NCBI GenBank assembly: GCA_013178015.1
Contig: JABLXR010000024.1
Coordinates: 1 to 64,000, forward strand
Length of the DNA: 64,000 nt
Direction: 5' to 3'
Origin: Anaerolineae bacterium
GTDB taxonomy: Bacteria > Chloroflexota > Anaerolineae > DRVO01
Below, piece by piece: positions 33,202-41,689 of the stretch. How positions within the stretch are numbered: position 1 is the first letter of the stretch; each line of letters opens with the position of its first letter. The position numbers and the translations under genes are program-made. Below the pieces are notes generated by a model that saw only the letters and a list, made by a program, of their open reading frames with translations, did not search any database and was not told the DNA's origin.

Positions 33202-33424
33202 CCCTAGATGCAGGAGGCTTTCCGTAGGTGCCGAGGTCGAAACCTCTCTCCATCAGTTCCATATGCTGCTGCCGGGCACGCTCGTATTCCTCGTCGTCCT
33301 CGACCAACTGCTCCAGAAAGCGGGCTATCAGGGCTGAGAGCGACATTCGGCGTCGTTCCGCGAGCAGCTTCGCTTTCCGCAGGACGTCCTTGGGAACGGA
33401 GACGGTAACGTTCTGCTTCTCCAC
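33179..33424 (-). CDS. Ribbon-helix-helix antitoxin paired with the PIN toxin
   Basis: The 81-residue protein begins VEKQNVTVSVPKDVLRKAKL, then RRRMSLSALIARFLEQLVED: a CopG/RHH-type DNA-binding domain. The C-terminal half (DEEYERARQQHMELMERGFD) is the likely toxin-binding tail. The start GTG at 33424 has GGAGGGAC upstream. The promoter at 33444-33471 reads into it, so autoregulation is expected. A longer open frame upstream is spurious. Confidence 0.85.
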   Translation of the reverse strand: MEKQNVTVSVPKDVLRKAKLLAERRRMSLSALIARFLEQLVEDDEEYERARQQHMELMERGFDLGTYGKPPASRDELHERR

Positions 33425-33443
33425 TCGTCCCTCCACGTGAGTT

Positions 33444-33471
33444 AGTGTAGCACGCGACGCAGTGCTCGCAA
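33444..33471 (-). promoter_or_regulatory. Promoter of the toxin-antitoxin operon
   Basis: On the minus strand TTGCGA (33471-33466) and TACACT (33449-33444) are 16 bp apart, 20 bp before the antitoxin GTG. Confidence 0.6.
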
Positions 33472-33560
33472 ACCACGGTGACCAGCCCTGTGGACGCGGC
33501 GCCAGCACCCCAGGTGAAGCCCGCGCCCTTGACGGCCTCAGAACCCGCCCAGAGGGCAGC

Positions 33561-33589
33561 TTGCCTCCGACGCGGGCTCGCGGCATACT
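33561..33589 (+). promoter_or_regulatory. Promoter giving a leaderless zinc-ribbon mRNA
   Basis: TTGCCT (33561-33566) and CATACT (33584-33589) are exactly 17 bp apart, and only six bases separate the minus-10 box from the ATG at 33596. Confidence 0.65.
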
Positions 33590-33595
33590 GCCTTC

Positions 33596-33892
33596 ATGAC
33601 GGCCTCGAACCGAGGTAACCCCTGCCCCGACGGATGCGCTCGAAAGAGCTGCGATGATGGCTGCTCTCCCGACGCCCTTTCGGGGGGGGCCTACGAGCAC
33701 CTCAACTGCCTGGTCGCCACCGCCGAGGGGGAGTGGTGGGAGTGCGACTGCGGCCGCCCGCTGGAGGAGCCCTCCACTCCGGGGACAACGGTGCAGTGCC
33801 CCTGTGGTCAGCAGTGGCGCTTCGACCGCTGGCCTCTGGGGCACCATCTCGGCGACGGGGAGACCACCGAGGTCGAGCCGCGCCGCATCTGA
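33596..33892 (+). CDS. Small cysteine-rich (zinc-ribbon-like) protein
   Basis: The 98-residue protein has CDCGRPLEE (Cys50, Cys52) and VQCPCGQQWRFDRW (Cys68, Cys70), spaced like a four-cysteine zinc ribbon, plus five further cysteines in the N-terminal half. No ribosome-binding site precedes the ATG, but the promoter at 33561-33589 predicts a leaderless message. The family is not recognised. It is divergent from the toxin-antitoxin pair. Confidence 0.65.
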   Translation: MTASNRGNPCPDGCARKSCDDGCSPDALSGGAYEHLNCLVATAEGEWWECDCGRPLEEPSTPGTTVQCPCGQQWRFDRWPLGHHLGDGETTEVEPRRI

Positions 33893-33991
33893 TCCCCAAG
33901 AGGCATCGGGTGACGCCAGCGTCCTTTGACAGCGTCCGGCTGCCCTCCTACCCTTGATGCCACCGTCAACATGGCTATTCCGGAGGTGTAG

Positions 33992-35188
33992 TTGACCTCG
34001 TCCCGCGGTCCGCTCACGGACCTGCTCGTCCTGGACGTCACCCGCGTGCTAGCCGGTCCCTTCGCCGGCATGCTTCTGGCCGACCTGGGCGCCCAAGTCA
34101 TCAAGGTGGAGATGCCCGGCCGGGGAGACGACGCCCGCGCTTTCGGTCCCTTCCGCGATGGGGTGAGCGCCTATTTTGCCAGCGTGAACCGAGGCAAGCG
34201 CAGCCTGAGTCTGAACCTGAAGACCTCGGAGGGCAAGGCCATCTTCATGCGGCTCGCCGAGAAGGCCGACATTCTCCTCGAGAACTACCGGCCCGGGGTG
34301 ATGGAGCGGCTAGGGCTGGACTACCAATCCTTGCGCCCCATCAACCCTCGGCTCATCTACGCTACCGTCTCCGGGTTTGGGCACACCGGCCCCTACTCCC
34401 GTCGCCCGGCCTACGACGCCGTGGTCCAGGCCATGGGCGGCATCATGAGCATCACCGGCGAAGAAGGCGGCCCACCGGCCCGAGTAGGCGTCTCCATCGC
34501 CGATCTGACGGCGGCGCTCTGCGCCGTCATCGGAGTGCTGGGAGCGCTCCACCACCGAGAACGCACCGGCCAAGGACAGATGGTAGACATCGCCATGCTC
34601 GATTGCCTGGTGGCTATCCTGGAGAACGCTCTGGCCCGCTACTTCGTCAGCGGCGAGGTGCCGGGGCGGCTGGGCACCCGACACCCCAGCATCACGCCCT
34701 TCCAAGCCTTCGATACCGCCGACGGGCAGGTAGTTCTGGCCATCGGCAACGATCAGCTCTGGGAACGTTTCTGCCGGGTCGTAGGAAGCGATGGGCTGTG
34801 CCAGGACCCGCGATTCCGCACCAACGATCTCCGCACCTGCAACCACGCCGAGCTCGAGCCCTTGGTGGCCGAGATAGTCCGTCGCCATCCTACTGCCTGG
34901 TGGCTGGAGAACATGGAGCGCGAAGGCATCCCTTGCGGGCCCATAAACACCGTGGCCGACTTGGCCACTGATCCGCAAGTGTTGGCGCGAGAGATGATCC
35001 AGACGGTGATGGATCCAGAGGTTGGGCCTATGAGCATGGCGGGCGTGCCCATCAAGCTCTCGCATACTCCGGGGGCCATAGCCGGCCCAGCTCCGAGGCT
35101 GGGGCAGCACACGGAGGAAGTGTTACGGGAGTTGCTGGGGATTCCTTCTCAGGAAGTAGCGCGCCTGCGGGAGAGGGGTGTGGTCTAG
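33992..35188 (+). CDS. Class III CoA-transferase (CaiB/BaiF family)
   Basis: The 398-residue protein has the family pattern LLVLDVTRVLAGPFAGMLLADLGAQVIKVE at the N-terminus, ENYRPGVMERLGLDY, and VSIADLTAALCAVIGVLGAL, whose Asp is the expected acyl-CoA-forming residue. It moves CoA between carboxylic acids such as formyl-, succinyl- or carnitine-type donors. The start is TTG at 33992 with GGAGG six bases before. Its substrate cannot be told; no acyl-CoA pathway gene is adjacent. Two repeat arrays follow it. Confidence 0.88.
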   Translation: MTSSRGPLTDLLVLDVTRVLAGPFAGMLLADLGAQVIKVEMPGRGDDARAFGPFRDGVSAYFASVNRGKRSLSLNLKTSEGKAIFMRLAEKADILLENYRPGVMERLGLDYQSLRPINPRLIYATVSGFGHTGPYSRRPAYDAVVQAMGGIMSITGEEGGPPARVGVSIADLTAALCAVIGVLGALHHRERTGQGQMVDIAMLDCLVAILENALARYFVSGEVPGRLGTRHPSITPFQAFDTADGQVVLAIGNDQLWERFCRVVGSDGLCQDPRFRTNDLRTCNHAELEPLVAEIVRRHPTAWWLENMEREGIPCGPINTVADLATDPQVLAREMIQTVMDPEVGPMSMAGVPIKLSHTPGAIAGPAPRLGQHTEEVLRELLGIPSQEVARLRERGVV

Positions 35189-35247
35189 CCCGACCCCTCG
35201 CACAGTAGTGGGAGCTGGCAGCAGCGACCGCAACGATCACCCGGCCA

Positions 35248-35669
35248 GCGCGGGCCCACTCCAGAGGCAAGCCACCTGTCACCCCGAGCGAGCGGCAGCG
35301 CAGGCTCGGCGCCGGTACGAGCAGCGCGGGCCCGCCCCAGAGGCAAGCCACCTGTCACCCCAAGCGCCAGCGGCGCAGGCTCGGCGCCGGTACGAGCAGC
35401 GCGGGCCCGCCCCAGAGGCAAGCCACCTGTCACCCCGAGCGAGCGGCGCAGGCTCGGCGCCGGTACGAGCAGCGCGGGCCCGCCCCAGAGGCAAGCCACC
35501 TGTCACCGAGCGAGCGGCGCAGGCTCGGCGCCGGTACGAGCAGCGCGGGCCCACTCCAGAGGCAAGCCACCTGTCACCCCGAGCGAGCGGCGCAGGCTCG
35601 GCGCCGGTACGAGCAGCGCGGGCCCGCCCCAGAGGCAAGCCACCTGTCACCCCGAGCGCCAGCGAGGGG
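35248..35669. repeat. Tandem repeat array A, six units of 71-76 bp
   Basis: Units begin with GCGCGGGCCC at 35248, 35324, 35399, 35472, 35543 and 35616 (periods 76, 75, 73, 71, 73). Each contains CCAGAGGCAAGCCACCTGTC, CGAGCGAGCGGCGCAGGCTC and GGCGCCGGTACGAGCAGC, with small indels and a few substitutions. It begins about 60 bp after the CoA-transferase stop. The last unit runs into GAGCGCCAGCGAGGGGTC, a string typical of the dispersed intergenic repeat that continues in array B. Confidence 0.9.
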
Positions 35670-35710
35670 TCTACTACCCCCGAATCCCGGAGATTCCTCG
35701 CCCCTGCGGG

Positions 35711-35945
35711 GCTCGGAATGACAGTGAGAGGCGGCATACTGAAGGTGCTCAGCGAGGGGCACGGGCATCGCCCTCGGAAGGCTCGGAATGACAGCGAGAG
35801 GCGGCATACTGAAGGTGCTCAGCGAGGGGCACGGGCATCGCCCTCGGAAGGCTCGGAATCACAGCGAGAGGCGGCATACTGAAGGTGCCCAGCGAGGGGC
35901 ACGGGCATCGCCCCCGGAAGGCTCGGAATGAGAGCGAGAGGCGGC
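35711..35945. repeat. Tandem repeat array B, 70-bp units, about 3.4 copies
   Basis: Units begin with GCTCGGAATGACAG-like strings at 35711, 35781, 35851 and 35921 (period exactly 70) and contain GCGGCATACTGAAGGTGC and GAGGGGCACGGGCATCGCCC. The last copy breaks off after GCGGCA. No gene is seen between here and 36159. Confidence 0.9.
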
Positions 35946-36159
35946 ACAGCTCATGGCACGCCCCCCGCCGAGCGACCCTCGACTCACCCGTATGTGCTGG
36001 GTCCCGTCTCGGCGCCGGGGCGCCTAAGCAGCGGACGAGCGGGCGGAGGGCGCACCACCTCAGGACAGGAGAGCCCCCTGTCGGGCCAGTACCTGTGGAA
36101 TCTGGCCGCAACTGGCGAGGCCTCCTTGGCTCTGGCCCCTCTAGGACGGCAACGGCGTT

Positions 36160-37221
36160 CTAGCGGGTCCCCTGCTGGTTCGGGTCCACCTGTACCGGTA
36201 GAGCCCAGCGCGGCCGCCTGATGAACTCGCCCCCGGCGAACGTCTGCTCGATGCGGCCGGTCTTCTCCAGGTGGTTGAAGCAGCTACGCATGCATCCGCG
36301 CGAGCCCTCCACCCCGTAACTCCCGGCGATGCCCCACTCCTGGAGCTTGGCGTGCCCCTCGATGAGGTAGCCCGATGGAAACTGCTTGGTGGCCCGCCAC
36401 TTGGAGGTCGAGAGGGTCCAGGCCAGCTTGTAGCCGACCTCCTCGCCCACCTGCTGCTGCGACACGTCGAAGTTCCAGCCCGGAAGCGACTTGTGAATGA
36501 AGGGAGACATGGTGGCGTCGGCGCCGTGATAGCTCAGGGCGCACTTGCCCAGCTGGATGTCGCCCCAGGTGTAGGTGTAGTCTTCGATCCTGATCTGAAC
36601 CGTCTTGTTCTCGCGCAGGTGAGGGATGGCACCGGGATGACAGCCGCGCACGCACTCCATGCACCGATCGCAGATGGTGCCCGGCGGCACCAGGGGGTCC
36701 GGCTCCAGAGGGGCATCGGTGATGATGGCGTGAAAGCGCTGGCGGGGGCCGAACTGCCTGGTCAGGAATACCTTGGACCAGCCAATCTCACCGAGACCCG
36801 CCGCCAGGGCGGCGATGCGGATCGCCAGCTGCACGTCCGGCGCCGGCTGTCCGGGGCGAAGGGGCTTGATGTCCGGCTGCGTCTCCGGCACTCCGGAGTA
36901 GTGCGGCGCCGCTTCCCAGCCGTGATCTTCGATGAAGCAGGCCAGATCGTAGAGCGGGCGCTGGATGAAGTAGGTATTGAGCAGGCCGTGATAGTCGAAG
37001 TAGGTGTAGGTGGGCCAGTAGGTGCCTTCTTCGATGCCGCGCCAGCCCCCTCGCAGGATGCGCTTGCCCACCACGATAACGGATCTGGCCTCGGGCAGGA
37101 TGCCGGCAGGGTGCATTCGCCCCGGCGCGTCCTGGAAGCGCTCGATGTTGGCTATGCCGCACAGGTCGAGTCCGCGCGAGAGGGCGAACTCCTTGACTGC
37201 CTGGCTGGTGAGCTCCTTCAC
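36160..37221 (-). CDS. 4Fe-4S double-cluster protein, QueG/reductive-dehalogenase-like, copy 1
   Basis: The 353-residue protein has an N-terminal region like epoxyqueuosine reductase and reductive dehalogenases (GLDLCGIANIERF, EARSVIVVGKRIL) and a ferredoxin motif CDRCMECVRGCHP with Cys184, Cys187, Cys190, Cys194. The second cysteine set of classical double-cluster proteins is not clear: later cysteines stand in GKCALSY and RGCMRSCFNHLE. The start GTG at 37221 overlaps the previous stop as GTGA and has GGAGGAATATC upstream. It may be a corrinoid or flavin redox partner. The substrate is unknown. Confidence 0.75.
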   Translation of the reverse strand: MKELTSQAVKEFALSRGLDLCGIANIERFQDAPGRMHPAGILPEARSVIVVGKRILRGGWRGIEEGTYWPTYTYFDYHGLLNTYFIQRPLYDLACFIEDHGWEAAPHYSGVPETQPDIKPLRPGQPAPDVQLAIRIAALAAGLGEIGWSKVFLTRQFGPRQRFHAIITDAPLEPDPLVPPGTICDRCMECVRGCHPGAIPHLRENKTVQIRIEDYTYTWGDIQLGKCALSYHGADATMSPFIHKSLPGWNFDVSQQQVGEEVGYKLAWTLSTSKWRATKQFPSGYLIEGHAKLQEWGIAGSYGVEGSRGCMRSCFNHLEKTGRIEQTFAGGEFIRRPRWALPVQVDPNQQGTR

Positions 37222-38090
37222 TCGATATTCCTCCGCCTGTCCAGGCTCCATATGTTGTGGGGCAGGAGAGTCCACGGGTCACGACGACGGAACGGCAGGC
37301 GCGGTGTATCCGCCAACCGGCCAGTGGCGCTTAGATGGGCCACACAGGTACGGGTGCACACTGCCGCCGTCCTGTCCGCCGGAGCATCCTTGTGGTACCG
37401 GTTGGGGCGGGCCCCGTTCTGGCAGATGGCACACTTGCTGTGGTCTATCTGGCCGACCACCGTCTCCTTGCCGCTGATCTCGTACGTGGTCTTCTGGATC
37501 AGGCTGATAGCACCCAGGGGACAGGCCTTGGCGCACTCCAAGCAATAGTCGCACACCGGCTCGGTGAGAATCGGGTCGGGCTCTAGCACGGCGTCGGTGA
37601 GGATGGCCTCGACCCGCTGCCGAGGACCGTACTGCGGAGTGAGCAAGAGGCCGCAGTATCCGATCTCGCCCAGCCCAGCTCGTACGGCCGCCTCATCGCA
37701 GTCGACCAGCACGTTGGGCTCCGGCTGACCGGGGCGCACGGCAATGCCCATAGGCGGGATCTGGGTGGGCAGGTTCATCAACGGTACTGCCTCCCAGCGA
37801 TTGTTCTCCAGGAAGGCGGAGATTTCGAAGACGGTGGCCGAGAGGAAAGGGTTCAGCCAGTTGCCGATGTAGAGGTCGTAGTTGGAGAACTGGGTGCCCT
37901 CCTCTACCCCCCGCAATGCTCCTCGCACGATGCGCTTGCCCACCACCACCACCGATCGGGCCTCGGGGAAGATTGAGAGCGGGCTGTGCTCTGGTGGCAG
38001 ATCGGCGAAGCGCTCGATGCCGGCGATGCCCACCAGGTCCGCTCCCGCCTCCCGAGCCACCTGTCGCACCCTGTTGGTGAGATCATCCAC
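37218..38090 (-). CDS. 4Fe-4S double-cluster protein, QueG/reductive-dehalogenase-like, copy 2
   Basis: The 290-residue protein is a paralogue of the next gene: it shares GADLVGIAGIERF, EARSVVVVGKRIV and RPGQPEPN. It has CDYCLECAKACPLGAI (Cys180, 183, 186, 190) plus CAICQNG and CTRTCVAHL, a complete second cluster. The start GTG at 38090 has AGGAGG eight bases upstream. No Tat signal or membrane segment is visible, so it should be cytoplasmic, unlike respiratory dehalogenases. Confidence 0.78.
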   Translation of the reverse strand: MDDLTNRVRQVAREAGADLVGIAGIERFADLPPEHSPLSIFPEARSVVVVGKRIVRGALRGVEEGTQFSNYDLYIGNWLNPFLSATVFEISAFLENNRWEAVPLMNLPTQIPPMGIAVRPGQPEPNVLVDCDEAAVRAGLGEIGYCGLLLTPQYGPRQRVEAILTDAVLEPDPILTEPVCDYCLECAKACPLGAISLIQKTTYEISGKETVVGQIDHSKCAICQNGARPNRYHKDAPADRTAAVCTRTCVAHLSATGRLADTPRLPFRRRDPWTLLPHNIWSLDRRRNIE

Positions 38091-38176
38091 GTTCGGTTCC
38101 TCCTCTTCTCTAGTCGGTTACCATCGCTGACGAGCATAGGCCGCCCAGGAACTCCTACGTCCCGGCGACCGGTGGT

Positions 38177-39082
38177 CTACCCCTTCATCCCCGTCATCTG
38201 AATGCCCTTGACGAAGTACTCCTGGGCGAAGAAGAAGATCAGAATGCAGGGCAACACGGCCACAATGGATGCCGCCATGAGCAGGTGCCAGGCTGTGGTG
38301 CCGTACTCCCCTCGAAAGCGCGCCAGCGCTACGCTGACCGTCAGCTTAGAGGACGAGTTGATGTAGATGAGCGGGGCCAGGAAGTCATTCCAGTGGCCCA
38401 TGAACGAGAATATGGTGACGGTGGCGAGAGCCGGCTTGGACAGAGGCAGTATGATCCGCCAGAGGATGCTCACCTCCCCGCAGCCGTCAATGCGGGCCGC
38501 GTGGTCCAGCTCCAGCGGGATGGTGGTGAAGAACTGACGTAGCAGAAAGATGTTGAAGGCGCCTCCACCGAAGAAGGCGGGCACGATCAACGGATTGTAG
38601 GTGTCTATCCAGTTCAGGTGCCGGTACAGGATGAACAGGGGGATCATGGTCACCTGCCCTGGCAGGAACATGGGACTCAGTATCAGGAGGAACATCAGCG
38701 CCTTGAGCGGGGCCCGCAGCCGAGCGAAGGCATACGCAGCCAGGGAAGCGCTCACCAGCGTCCCCACTATGTTGGCCACCGTGATGAAGGCCGTGTTGGC
38801 GAAGTAGCGGGCGAAGGGCAAGAACGTCAGGGCTTCGTAGTAGTTGCCCCAGACTATCGGGTCAGGGATCCAGCGTGGAGGAAACAGAAACACTGACCCC
38901 GGATCCTTCAGAGAGGTAGACAACATCCAGAGGAACGGCAGAACCGATGCCGACGCCAGGATCACCAGGGTGACATAGGTGGCGACGTTGGCCAGCGTCC
39001 TGCGGACGCTGCGCCGGCGCAGCCAGGCCTGAGGACCCGTCCTGGCAGCTCTTGAGGGGGCTATGGTGGCGCGCGTCGTCAC
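38177..39082 (-). CDS. Carbohydrate ABC transporter permease, MalG type
   Basis: The 301-residue protein has six membrane segments and the EAA loop DHAARIDGCGEVSILWRIILPLSKP that contacts the ATPase. With its partner it forms the channel for a sugar. The GTG start at 39082 overlaps the upstream permease stop as GTGA. The gene order SBP, MalF type, MalG type is the usual one; no ATPase gene is present, so a shared MsmX-like ATPase from elsewhere must be used. Confidence 0.9.
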   Translation of the reverse strand: MTTRATIAPSRAARTGPQAWLRRRSVRRTLANVATYVTLVILASASVLPFLWMLSTSLKDPGSVFLFPPRWIPDPIVWGNYYEALTFLPFARYFANTAFITVANIVGTLVSASLAAYAFARLRAPLKALMFLLILSPMFLPGQVTMIPLFILYRHLNWIDTYNPLIVPAFFGGGAFNIFLLRQFFTTIPLELDHAARIDGCGEVSILWRIILPLSKPALATVTIFSFMGHWNDFLAPLIYINSSSKLTVSVALARFRGEYGTTAWHLLMAASIVAVLPCILIFFFAQEYFVKGIQMTGMKG

Positions 39083-39984
39083 ATCTGCACGCTCCCTTCG
39101 TAGTAGACCCAGGCCGAGGACGAACGGAAGATGAGAGCCGTCATGGCCAAGATGATAGCGAAGAGCACCCAGGCAAGGGCGGAGGCGTAACCCATCCGGA
39201 AGTAGTTGAAGGCGTTCCAATAGAGGTACAGCACGTAGAAGAGGGAAGCGTTCGACGGTCCACCAGCCGTCATCACGTATCCCTGAGTGAACACCTGAAA
39301 GGAGCCGATAATCCCCATGACCAGGTTGAAGAAGAGGACCGGCGTCATATGAGGGACGGTGATGCGCGTCATCTTCTGCAGGCCATTGGCCCCATCCAGC
39401 TCGGCTGCCTCGTAGAGCTCTTCAGGGATGCCCTGCAGGCCCGCCAGGCAGATGACGATACCCCCACCGATGCCCCACATGCTCATCAGAATGAGAGCCG
39501 GAATCACCCACTCCGGGCTAGACAGCCAGCGCGGCCCCTCGATGCGAAACACCTCCCAGAGCAGGTAGTTGATCAGCCCGAACTCCGGGTTCAGGAGCCA
39601 CACCCAGAGCAGAGACAGGGCCACCCCGGAGACGATACTGGGCAGGTACAGCATGGTGCGGAAGAGGCTCCGGCCAAACAAAGCCCGGTTCAGGAGCAGG
39701 GCGATTAGAAACTGAGCCACCAGGCGCAGCGGCACCCCCACGAAACTGTAGTAGGCGGTCACGCCCAGGGCGTGTACCGGCAACTTGTCCACGAAGAACA
39801 TCTTATGGTAGTTGGCCAGCCCTACCCACACGGGCGGGCGCACTATCTCGTAGTCACAGAAGCTGAAATAGAAGGAGGCTACCATGGGGCCCAGGGTGAA
39901 GATGAGCAACCCCAGAAGGGCCGGCCCGATGAACAAGTAGAACAGCACGCCTTCTCGCCGCGAGGCGCTAAGCTGCAGACCCAT
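39079..39984 (-). CDS. Carbohydrate ABC transporter permease, MalF/UgpA type
   Basis: The 301-residue protein has six membrane segments and the EAA loop (LYEAAELDGANGLQKMTRIT). I choose ATG 39984 with AGGAG eight bases upstream, which gives MGLQLSASRREGVLFYLFIG; an ATG at 40020 has no such site. It follows the binding-protein gene on the same strand with a stem-loop in the gap. Confidence 0.9.
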   Translation of the reverse strand: MGLQLSASRREGVLFYLFIGPALLGLLIFTLGPMVASFYFSFCDYEIVRPPVWVGLANYHKMFFVDKLPVHALGVTAYYSFVGVPLRLVAQFLIALLLNRALFGRSLFRTMLYLPSIVSGVALSLLWVWLLNPEFGLINYLLWEVFRIEGPRWLSSPEWVIPALILMSMWGIGGGIVICLAGLQGIPEELYEAAELDGANGLQKMTRITVPHMTPVLFFNLVMGIIGSFQVFTQGYVMTAGGPSNASLFYVLYLYWNAFNYFRMGYASALAWVLFAIILAMTALIFRSSSAWVYYEGSVQM

Positions 39985-40012
39985 CCAGGTGACTCCTGCT
40001 AAGCCTGTGGGA

Positions 40013-40062
40013 GGGGCCATTCCGCGGCCCAGTCCGGCAGAGGACGGCTCCGCCGTGGCCCC
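40013..40062 (-). other. Intercistronic stem-loop between binding-protein and permease genes
   Basis: GGGGCCA and TGGCCCC pair in the 103-bp gap (7-bp stem, with a small inner hairpin CGGCGGAGCCG). Similar hairpins follow binding-protein genes in other ABC operons and keep the 5-prime part of the mRNA stable, giving more binding protein than permease. Confidence 0.45.
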
Positions 40063-40087
40063 TCTCCTGGTTCAGCTAGTGGGCAAG

Positions 40088-41530
40088 TTAGCCGGTGTAG
40101 CCGGGGAAGGTGGACCTGGCCTTCTCCACGTTGGCAGCATAAAGCTCCTGCAGCCTTGCCTCCAGGGCGGGAGCGAACTCGTAGACGCACTCCTCGGCCG
40201 TCTTCTCGCCCAACCACAGAGGGTCGAACCCTGATCCCACGATTTGAGTCACCTCAGGCCACCCAACAGTGCGAACGTTGGGCGTCTCCAGCCCATGCGC
40301 GTAACCCAGCTGCTCCACCTCAAGCAGGCGCTCAGGGTCGGTCTTGTATTGCTGAGCCCACCACTCACGGAGTGACTTCCGGGAGGTACCGATGACGGCA
40401 TACGGGGCGATCAGCTTCTGGCCGTCCACGCCGACGAAGAACTTGATGAGGTTCCAGCCCTCCTCCGGCTCGGCGCAGCCCCAGCCCATGCACAGAGGCC
40501 CCGTCCAGGTCATGATCCGCTGTTGGATCCCTGGCCCGCCCCGAGGGAAGGCTGCCATGCCCCAATTGAACTTGGCATCACGCACCATGCTGGGCCCGGC
40601 GATGCTAGCGTACATAGCGATGCGGCCGCTCATGAAGACGCCGCCCGCACCCAGGGCCGCTAGGGCTTCCGTCGCCTCACGACTGGGGGCCACCTGGTCC
40701 TTCCAGATCAAGTCGGCCCCGGCCTGGAAGGAGGCGATGACCGTCTCATCGAGGAAGTTGTGCCCCTGAGCGATGCCGTACTGGAACTGCTCGGGAAGGA
40801 AGGCGCTAGTGCCCCATAGCATGGGGAACTGGTTGTGGTTGAAGTTGCCGAACACCAGGCCGTACTGGTCCAGCCGGCCATCTCCGTCGGTGTCCAGAGT
40901 CAGGGCCTTGGCCATCTCGACCATCGTGTCCCAAGTCCAGGAATCGTCTTCGCAAGACGAAGGCGGGATCTCGATGCCGGCAGCATCGAACAGATCTAGG
41001 TTGAGGAACAGGCACGTGCATACGCCACCACGCGGCATACCCACCTGCTTGTCACCAAAGCGAAATGTCTCCAGGGCCACGTCCTCGAAGTCGCTCTGGT
41101 CGTACTGATCCCGCTCGATGTAGGGCACAAAATCGGTCACCATGTCTCGATAGAAGTAATCCACCAGCCCGGCGGTGAACACTGAGGCGAAGATCTCCGG
41201 AGGGGTGCCACCCGCAAATAGCGAGAGGAGCTTCTGCTCGCCCTCATTGCCGGAAGGCACCACCAGGTACTCCACGGTCACGTTGGGGCGGATCTGCTTG
41301 TAGATGCCGAAGGCGTCCTCCATGGAGCGCTTCTCGTTAGGATTGTTGCGCCAGATCACCGTGACCTTAGCTTCCCGTTCCTTCGGGATGACGGTGACCT
41401 CCTTCTCTACCACCTTCTCGATCACCTGCGGCGTTCCGGCGGCGGCGCAACCCGTGGCCAATGCTAGCCCACCCGCCAACGCTCCAGCCTTCAGTAGCGA
41501 CCGCCTGCTCACGAGCTTCGTAGTAGCCAT
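40088..41530 (-). CDS. Extracellular sugar-binding lipoprotein, Tat-type signal
   Basis: The 480-residue protein starts MATTKLVSRRSLLKAGALAG with a twin-arginine motif SRRSLLK and a lipobox LATGC (Cys28). The rest is an ABC substrate-binding fold (SBP_bac_1): VTVIWRNNPNEKRSME, LLSLFAGGTPPEIF, LDTDGDGRLDQYGLV. It delivers an oligosaccharide to the MalF/MalG-type permeases that follow. The start ATG at 41530 has AGGAGG upstream; the longer frame to 41608 is not supported. Use of the Tat route suggests folding before export. Confidence 0.88.
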   Translation of the reverse strand: MATTKLVSRRSLLKAGALAGGLALATGCAAAGTPQVIEKVVEKEVTVIPKEREAKVTVIWRNNPNEKRSMEDAFGIYKQIRPNVTVEYLVVPSGNEGEQKLLSLFAGGTPPEIFASVFTAGLVDYFYRDMVTDFVPYIERDQYDQSDFEDVALETFRFGDKQVGMPRGGVCTCLFLNLDLFDAAGIEIPPSSCEDDSWTWDTMVEMAKALTLDTDGDGRLDQYGLVFGNFNHNQFPMLWGTSAFLPEQFQYGIAQGHNFLDETVIASFQAGADLIWKDQVAPSREATEALAALGAGGVFMSGRIAMYASIAGPSMVRDAKFNWGMAAFPRGGPGIQQRIMTWTGPLCMGWGCAEPEEGWNLIKFFVGVDGQKLIAPYAVIGTSRKSLREWWAQQYKTDPERLLEVEQLGYAHGLETPNVRTVGWPEVTQIVGSGFDPLWLGEKTAEECVYEFAPALEARLQELYAANVEKARSTFPGYTG

Positions 41531-41689
41531 CCTCGACCTCCTACCTTCCGCGCAGCGAGAGAACTCGCAAGATTCGTGGATCGCCGGTGCTTCCATTGTA
41601 CCTTGCACCCCAGCCCCCTAGAGAGCACACTTGTGACAGAACTGCGACCAAGCTGTGACCGTCTGGGGCAGGCCCTTCGGGGAGAGCCG

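Noticed and set aside
35248-35945. Possible CRISPR array
   Set aside because: The units are continuous tandem copies with no unique spacers and no cas genes nearby.
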